Shown here piece after piece: positions 59,978 to 64,000 of a stretch of DNA of 64,000 bases. This DNA comes from Plasmodium malariae. Its lineage: Eukaryota; Apicomplexa; Aconoidasida; Haemosporida; Plasmodiidae. The number at the start of each line of letters is the position of its first letter. The first letter of the stretch is position 1. The notes beneath the pieces were generated by a model. The model ran no database searches and was not told the origin of the DNA. It saw only the letters and a program-made list of their open reading frames with translations. Location of the stretch: the NCBI RefSeq assembly GCF_900090045.1, contig NC_041786.1:2474501-2538500 (forward strand), given 5' to 3'. The position numbers and the translations under genes were made by a program.

Positions 59978-60452
59978 TTATGTGTGTAAGAATGCTTGAA
60001 AAAAAAAAAAAAAACACTCAAATAAAAATATGTGTATACATTTATACATATTTGTTATTCTCATATGGTAATTTAAATTAAAGATAGTGTATTTTTGAAT
60101 ATTTATTCGCTTAAAAATTCTCGTAAACATGTAATAACAATTACTCTTGGAGATAACTATAAAAACGAAATATAGCCAAACAAATATGTAATATAAAACA
60201 AGTTGCAAAAAGGCTAGTAATGCTAAAAAAAATAATAATATACGAATATTAAAATAAATGAAAACAGCTAATGGGAAAATATTAATTATTAAAAAATTTT
60301 TTTTGAATTGAAGAAATCCTATTAAGTAACAATAAAGTCAGATTACCCATAAAAGAACTATATAAAAATGTAGAAATAAAAAGTGCCTTTTCTTTTGAAG
60401 CTAAATATTTGAAGTATATGACTGTAAGAGGTGTTTTACTTCGGACGTTCAT
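59978..60452 (-). CDS. Candidate small two-helix membrane protein (VMA21-like topology)
   Basis: Predicted exons 60347..60452, 60145..60267 and 59978..59994 give 81 residues. Exon 1 reads MNVRSKTPLTVIYFKYLASK, then EKALFISTFLYSSFM. Exon 2 continues AVFIYFNIRILLFF and a second helix, ALLAFLQLVLYYIFVWLYF, followed by VFIVISK; the short last exon gives TFLHT. Introns are 79 and 150 nt with GTAATC/CCCATTAG and GTAATT/TTTCAAG borders. The exons are richer in G+C than the flanks. Size, a Lys before helix 1 and two hydrophobic helices recall the V-ATPase assembly factor VMA21, but sequence identity by eye is weak, so the name is only a hypothesis. Reading on without the second intron gives a longer tail with the same end. 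Confidence 0.45.
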
Positions 60453-60572
60453 AGTAATATATAATAAGGCACACGCTTTTACTTGTATATATGTGAACAT
60501 AGGAATGTGTAAATGCAAAAACGGAAAATACATCATTGTATTTTGTATATACATATTAAACAAAGATACAAA

Positions 60573-61637
60573 ATGAATATTGTTCTGTACTTAATTTTAA
60601 TTTTTATATATATAAGTCATATTAAAAATATAAGTGTATATTGCAGGAAGCAGTATGATATAAAAAAAATAAAGAATAGCTATTCATACAACATAATACA
60701 TGACGAAATAAGGGGAAAGTTCCAAAATGATTTTAACAATGTAATTTATAAAAGGAGGAAACTTTTGTATATTCAAGTTCCCAAAAAAAAGGAAAAAGGA
60801 ATTAACCTATATAACAGTTACATACATGATAAAAAAATTAACGACCTTTTAAATAATAAAAAGAAAAATAAACTCTATTATTTACATATAAATAATAATG
60901 AAAAAGGCATAAAAAGAAGAAACAAGAACGAAACATTACAAATATTTTTGATAAAAAAAAAAAAATTACTCCAGCAGTATATTTACAACCTAAAAGAATC
61001 ATTATTATATAAGTATAAAACTACGAAGATTATAACGAAAATTTTTATATCATCTTCTTTAATTTTAGTAGCACTTAATATAGGTGGTATAAAACCTGAA
61101 GATATTGCTCTGCATAGTAAAAGAGTTATAAGAGCTTTTGAATTTTATAGAATTATAACATCAGCATTATTTTATGGAGATATATCATTATATGTGTTAA
61201 CAAATATTTATATGTTATATTTGCAAAGCCATGAATTAGAAAAATCCTTAGGCTCATCAGAAACTTTTTCCTTTTATTTATCACAAATTACTATTTTGTC
61301 TGTTCTATGTTCTTACTTGAAAAAACCGTTTTACGCAACCGCATTATTAAAGTCTTTGTTATTTGTAAACTGTATGCTAAAACCTTATCAAAAATCTAAC
61401 TTAATATTTGGAATACATATTTACAATATATATTTACCATATTTATCAATTTTTATTGATATTTTGCATGCACAAAATTTAAAAGCCTCCTTATCCGGAA
61501 TATTGGGTGTAACAAGCGGATCCATTTACTATCTTCTAAATGTTTACTTATATGAAAATTACAATAAAAAGTTCTTCAAAATTCCAAAATTTTTAAAAAA
61601 CTACCTTGATTCGTTGAGTTCAGATGAATTATTTTAA
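60573..61637 (+). CDS. Derlin-like protein with secretory leader, apicoplast type (sDer1)
   Basis: 354 residues if translation starts at 60573 (MNIVLYLILIFIYISHIKNI), which begins with a clear signal peptide; an in-frame ATG at 60513 would bury it, so I choose 60573. A basic Lys/Asn/Tyr-rich stretch of about 130 residues follows, as in apicoplast transit peptides. The derlin domain has RAFEFYRIITSALFYGDISL, then VLTNIYMLYLQSHELEKSLG, like the family (W R..T...ff......l...y..y..s..LE). More membrane segments follow, and LSGILGVTSGSIYYLLNVY near the end corresponds to the family's GH.YYfl..v region. In Plasmodium, symbiont-derived derlins are part of the ERAD-like translocon importing proteins across an apicoplast outer membrane. 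Single exon. Confidence 0.85.
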   Translation: MNIVLYLILIFIYISHIKNISVYCRKQYDIKKIKNSYSYNIIHDEIRGKFQNDFNNVIYKRRKLLYIQVPKKKEKGINLYNSYIHDKKINDLLNNKKKNKLYYLHINNNEKGIKRRNKNETLQIFLIKKKKLLQQYIYNLKESLLYKYKTTKIITKIFISSSLILVALNIGGIKPEDIALHSKRVIRAFEFYRIITSALFYGDISLYVLTNIYMLYLQSHELEKSLGSSETFSFYLSQITILSVLCSYLKKPFYATALLKSLLFVNCMLKPYQKSNLIFGIHIYNIYLPYLSIFIDILHAQNLKASLSGILGVTSGSIYYLLNVYLYENYNKKFFKIPKFLKNYLDSLSSDELF

Positions 61638-62141
61638 GGCTAATGCATTGAGCACATTTCCTTTCGTATGTTGAGCCATCCATAGCACATTGCGTGTGTT
61701 CCTATACACTTGCAGGAAATTATACAGGAAAACCCCGTGAAGATATGTATAAGTATATATATGAACGCATAGATACATACACGTACGTGGAAAAACAACA
61801 TATGATATTGATAATCTGGATTCCTTAATTTATAGCCATATTTCAGATTTTTATCATTCACCCATTATTATCATGTGTATGTTAAAACCTCTGTTTATAA
61901 ATTCTCGTCTAAATTTTTTTTTTGTAATTTTGTCATTTCTTCGTATATGCAAGCGTATATACTTATGAAGATGCGCACATATATATATGTATATATGTAT
62001 ATATATATATATAGATATAGATAGATAGATAGATATAGATAGATAGATATAGATAGATAGACAGATAGATAGATGGGTAGATATATATATATGTACAAAT
62101 TTATGCGTGGATTTAGGGCTGTTTGTAACACCCATGTCGAA
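61638..62141. other. Convergent 3' flanks with (TA)n and (GATA)n
   Basis: Between derlin and IBA57. Contains the microsatellite listed next. No gene seen. Confidence 0.75.
61978..62091. repeat. (TATA/GATA)n compound microsatellite
   Basis: ATATGT and AT runs lead into GATA/GATAGA tetranucleotides, with AT again at the far end. Confidence 0.95.
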
Positions 62142-63773
62142 TTAAAAGACTTTATTGTTTTTAAATGGCAACAAACAAATTCTATGACTTTCCTTGTTAA
62201 CTTTGTTTTTAATGTATATATTTGAAGAAACAGAATATAAATTTTGTGTTAAAAGATTTATTTTTTTTTTGATTAGAAAACATAGACCCATTACATGGTT
62301 ATAATAAAAAACATGACCAATAATATTATTAGAGAGAGTATTACTGTTTGTGTGCTTATCCTGAATAAGTACATTATACTGATTTTCATAATTAATGACA
62401 TTTTCCTCACATTTTAAGGCATTTTTTAGTAAAAAAAAAGAAGACCTCAATAAATTCTTATCACATATTTCTTTTAAATAATTGTAATAGATAAAATCGT
62501 CCTGTATAACTTTATTTAAGTTATGGGAATTTCCAAGAAATATATTATAATAGTCATAATTAATGCATATCAACAGTTGATACTTATTTATAAATATTTT
62601 ATTTCTAGTTCTGTTTATAGCTTCTTGTCCCACATAACAGCCTTTATCCTTCGTTAAATAATTTAATTTATCATAATTCAGATCAAAAGGTGACAAATCT
62701 TTGAACGAAAATAAATCTCTTTCATTTTTTGCTCGTTTGTTATTATTTAAAACGCAACCACTATCTATTGTTGTGTTATTATTAGCTGTATTAGCATCAT
62801 TTATATTATTTCGTGTGTTTTCTTTAAAAAATGTATAATTTGAATATAAATTCTCAATTATTCCTAAATTTAGCTTGAAATAATCGTAAATGAAGATTTC
62901 CGTAATTTTCCGTTTTTCTTCTGCTTCAAATTTGCGTAGTATATCACAGGTTTCATTTATTACTCCATTATTAATTTCGTAAATATAGTTTCTAACGTTT
63001 TTATCTTCCTTAGTATTTCCATTACTACTTATAGTCTCGCACATATTTTTATGCAACCCATTTTTTGCTTTCTTGCGCAATTCGTATATTCTGTATCCTA
63101 GAAGGTCATTTCTTTGATCCCGAGAGTAGAAAAGGGCACCTTCTCCGTTGAACCCTTTTAAAAAATCATTATGAAAAGTTATCACGCTGTTGCTATTACC
63201 ATCATACGTGATACTGCTACTACTACCTCCCTGGGGAATGCTAGTTGTATGATTATCATTATTGTTACTAACATCTCCAGTATCGTAAAGACTTTTCTCG
63301 CTTAAAGATGATATACAAGGCAAGAGCTGGTAAACATCAATATTTGTCATCTCTTTAAAATAAACATCACATGATAGTTTCCGTTTTTCTAATACATTCA
63401 ATATTAATTTTACAATTTCCACATTACAGTCAATGTAAAACAACCTAAAGAAATTCCTTTCATGAATATATTCTATATTATATATAAAACAATCGAATAA
63501 TATTTTTCCATTGTTTAACAAAAATAAGGAGGGTAAACCTTGCGTTAATTTTTTATATTTTGTACTAGGGTTACTAATTTTATCATATATACTTGAATCA
63601 GACTTATTAGGTAATATATTATTGAGTAGTTTCTTATTTAACGTAATATCTTCTTCATTCATTATTTTGCTTAAATCATTTGTTGTCAAACTTTGAAGAA
63701 ACCTAAAAGAATCTGAACCGCAGACTTGAATGAGCGTCCTATTTTTTAACTTACAGAGATTGTACTTATTCAT
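62142..63773 (-). CDS. IBA57: IBA57/CAF17-type iron-sulfur cluster assembly factor
   Basis: Single exon, 543 residues from MNKYNLCKLKNRTLIQVCGS. IBA57 belongs to the YgfZ/GcvT-like folate-binding family and helps mature mitochondrial [4Fe-4S] proteins. The N-terminal block LIQVCGSDSFRFLQSLTTND is the family start (l.v.G.D...fLq...TnD), followed by LFLLNNGKILFDCFIYN. The family signature K-G-C-[FY]-x-G-Q-E appears as KGCYVGQEAINRTRNK near residue 376, so the conserved cysteine is present. Before it, LGIIENLYSNYTFF and FDLNYDKLNYL fit the expected order. Low-complexity insertions (residues about 165-190 and 330-355) explain the length against about 350-500 for other eukaryotes. A conserved mitochondrial leader is not obvious. 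Confidence 0.9.
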   Translation of the reverse strand: MNKYNLCKLKNRTLIQVCGSDSFRFLQSLTTNDLSKIMNEEDITLNKKLLNNILPNKSDSSIYDKISNPSTKYKKLTQGLPSLFLLNNGKILFDCFIYNIEYIHERNFFRLFYIDCNVEIVKLILNVLEKRKLSCDVYFKEMTNIDVYQLLPCISSLSEKSLYDTGDVSNNNDNHTTSIPQGGSSSSITYDGNSNSVITFHNDFLKGFNGEGALFYSRDQRNDLLGYRIYELRKKAKNGLHKNMCETISSNGNTKEDKNVRNYIYEINNGVINETCDILRKFEAEEKRKITEIFIYDYFKLNLGIIENLYSNYTFFKENTRNNINDANTANNNTTIDSGCVLNNNKRAKNERDLFSFKDLSPFDLNYDKLNYLTKDKGCYVGQEAINRTRNKIFINKYQLLICINYDYYNIFLGNSHNLNKVIQDDFIYYNYLKEICDKNLLRSSFFLLKNALKCEENVINYENQYNVLIQDKHTNSNTLSNNIIGHVFYYNHVMGLCFLIKKKINLLTQNLYSVSSNIYIKNKVNKESHRICLLPFKNNKVF

Positions 63774-63823
63774 TGAATTTTCTAAATTTCACACCTATTT
63801 TATGTGTACATACAAGTACACAT

Positions 63824-63864
<41 letters not shown>

Positions 63865-64000
63865 TACAACTATTCATGTATGTTCAATACTATAACATGT
63901 GTATCAGTATTTCCTTTTTTTTTTAATAAATTAATTTCATATTTTTCATGGATATATATATATTTACAAATATGTATATACATTTTCTCACAAGAAAACG
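63774..64000. other. IBA57 upstream region with (TA)n
   Basis: (TA)n run at 63830..63861 and a dT run near 63915. The window ends here. Confidence 0.7.

Noticed and set aside
62009..62091. Regular short repeats considered as a CRISPR-like array
   Set aside because: Simple GATA/TATA microsatellite without unique spacers; eukaryotic context.

Overview
The window is nuclear DNA of a malaria parasite (Plasmodium, Apicomplexa). The evidence is extreme A+T richness, long poly(dA/dT) tracts and (AT)n microsatellites, many short introns with GT(A/T)-AG borders, very large proteins swollen by Asn/Lys/Asp-rich insertions, and lineage-specific genes: a RAP-domain protein, a single-chain transhydrogenase with the apicomplexan domain order, and a derlin with a secretory leader of the apicoplast type. 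It looks less extreme in base composition than P. falciparum, but I cannot fix the species. From memory, the gene set resembles a block of P. falciparum chromosome 14; a synteny search would settle this.

Layout, left to right. A RAP protein (+, 5' end cut by the window edge). NAD(P) transhydrogenase (+, three exons). A 2045-residue gamma-tubulin complex protein (-). A tiny Yos1/IER3IP1-like ER-Golgi protein (-). An 18-exon gene with an acidic N-terminal half and a leucine-rich-repeat C-terminal half (-). Dynactin subunit 4/p62 (+), flanked by two T-rich minisatellites. An 861-residue protein of unknown function (+). A 227-residue unknown (+). A five-exon coiled-coil protein (-). The U1 snRNP factor LUC7 (-, eight exons). 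A giant MON2-like protein of about 3286 residues (-, six exons). An eight-exon Qc-SNARE resembling syntaxin 6 (+). An Asn-rich protein with a Cys/His cluster (-). A candidate small two-helix membrane protein (-), head to head with an apicoplast-type derlin (+). The Fe-S assembly factor IBA57/CAF17 (-).

Functional themes. Several neighbours act in membrane traffic (Yos1-like, MON2, syntaxin-6-like SNARE) or in microtubule organisation and transport (gamma-tubulin complex protein, dynactin p62). Others serve organelles: RAP and IBA57 point to the mitochondrion, and the derlin points to apicoplast protein import. This is a description of neighbours, not evidence of co-regulation, because Plasmodium genes are normally transcribed singly.

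Many genes were assembled by hand from splice sites and reading-frame phase, because their exons are too short to show as long open frames (Yos1-like, SNARE, LUC7, coiled-coil, the tails of MON2 and transhydrogenase, and the membrane-protein candidate). Exon borders are predictions. I saw no tRNA, rRNA, CRISPR array or transposon. I found no wholly new system. The most notable items are the hidden small genes, the merging of two apparent genes into one LRR protein, and a tandem duplication over the end of the Yos1-like gene.
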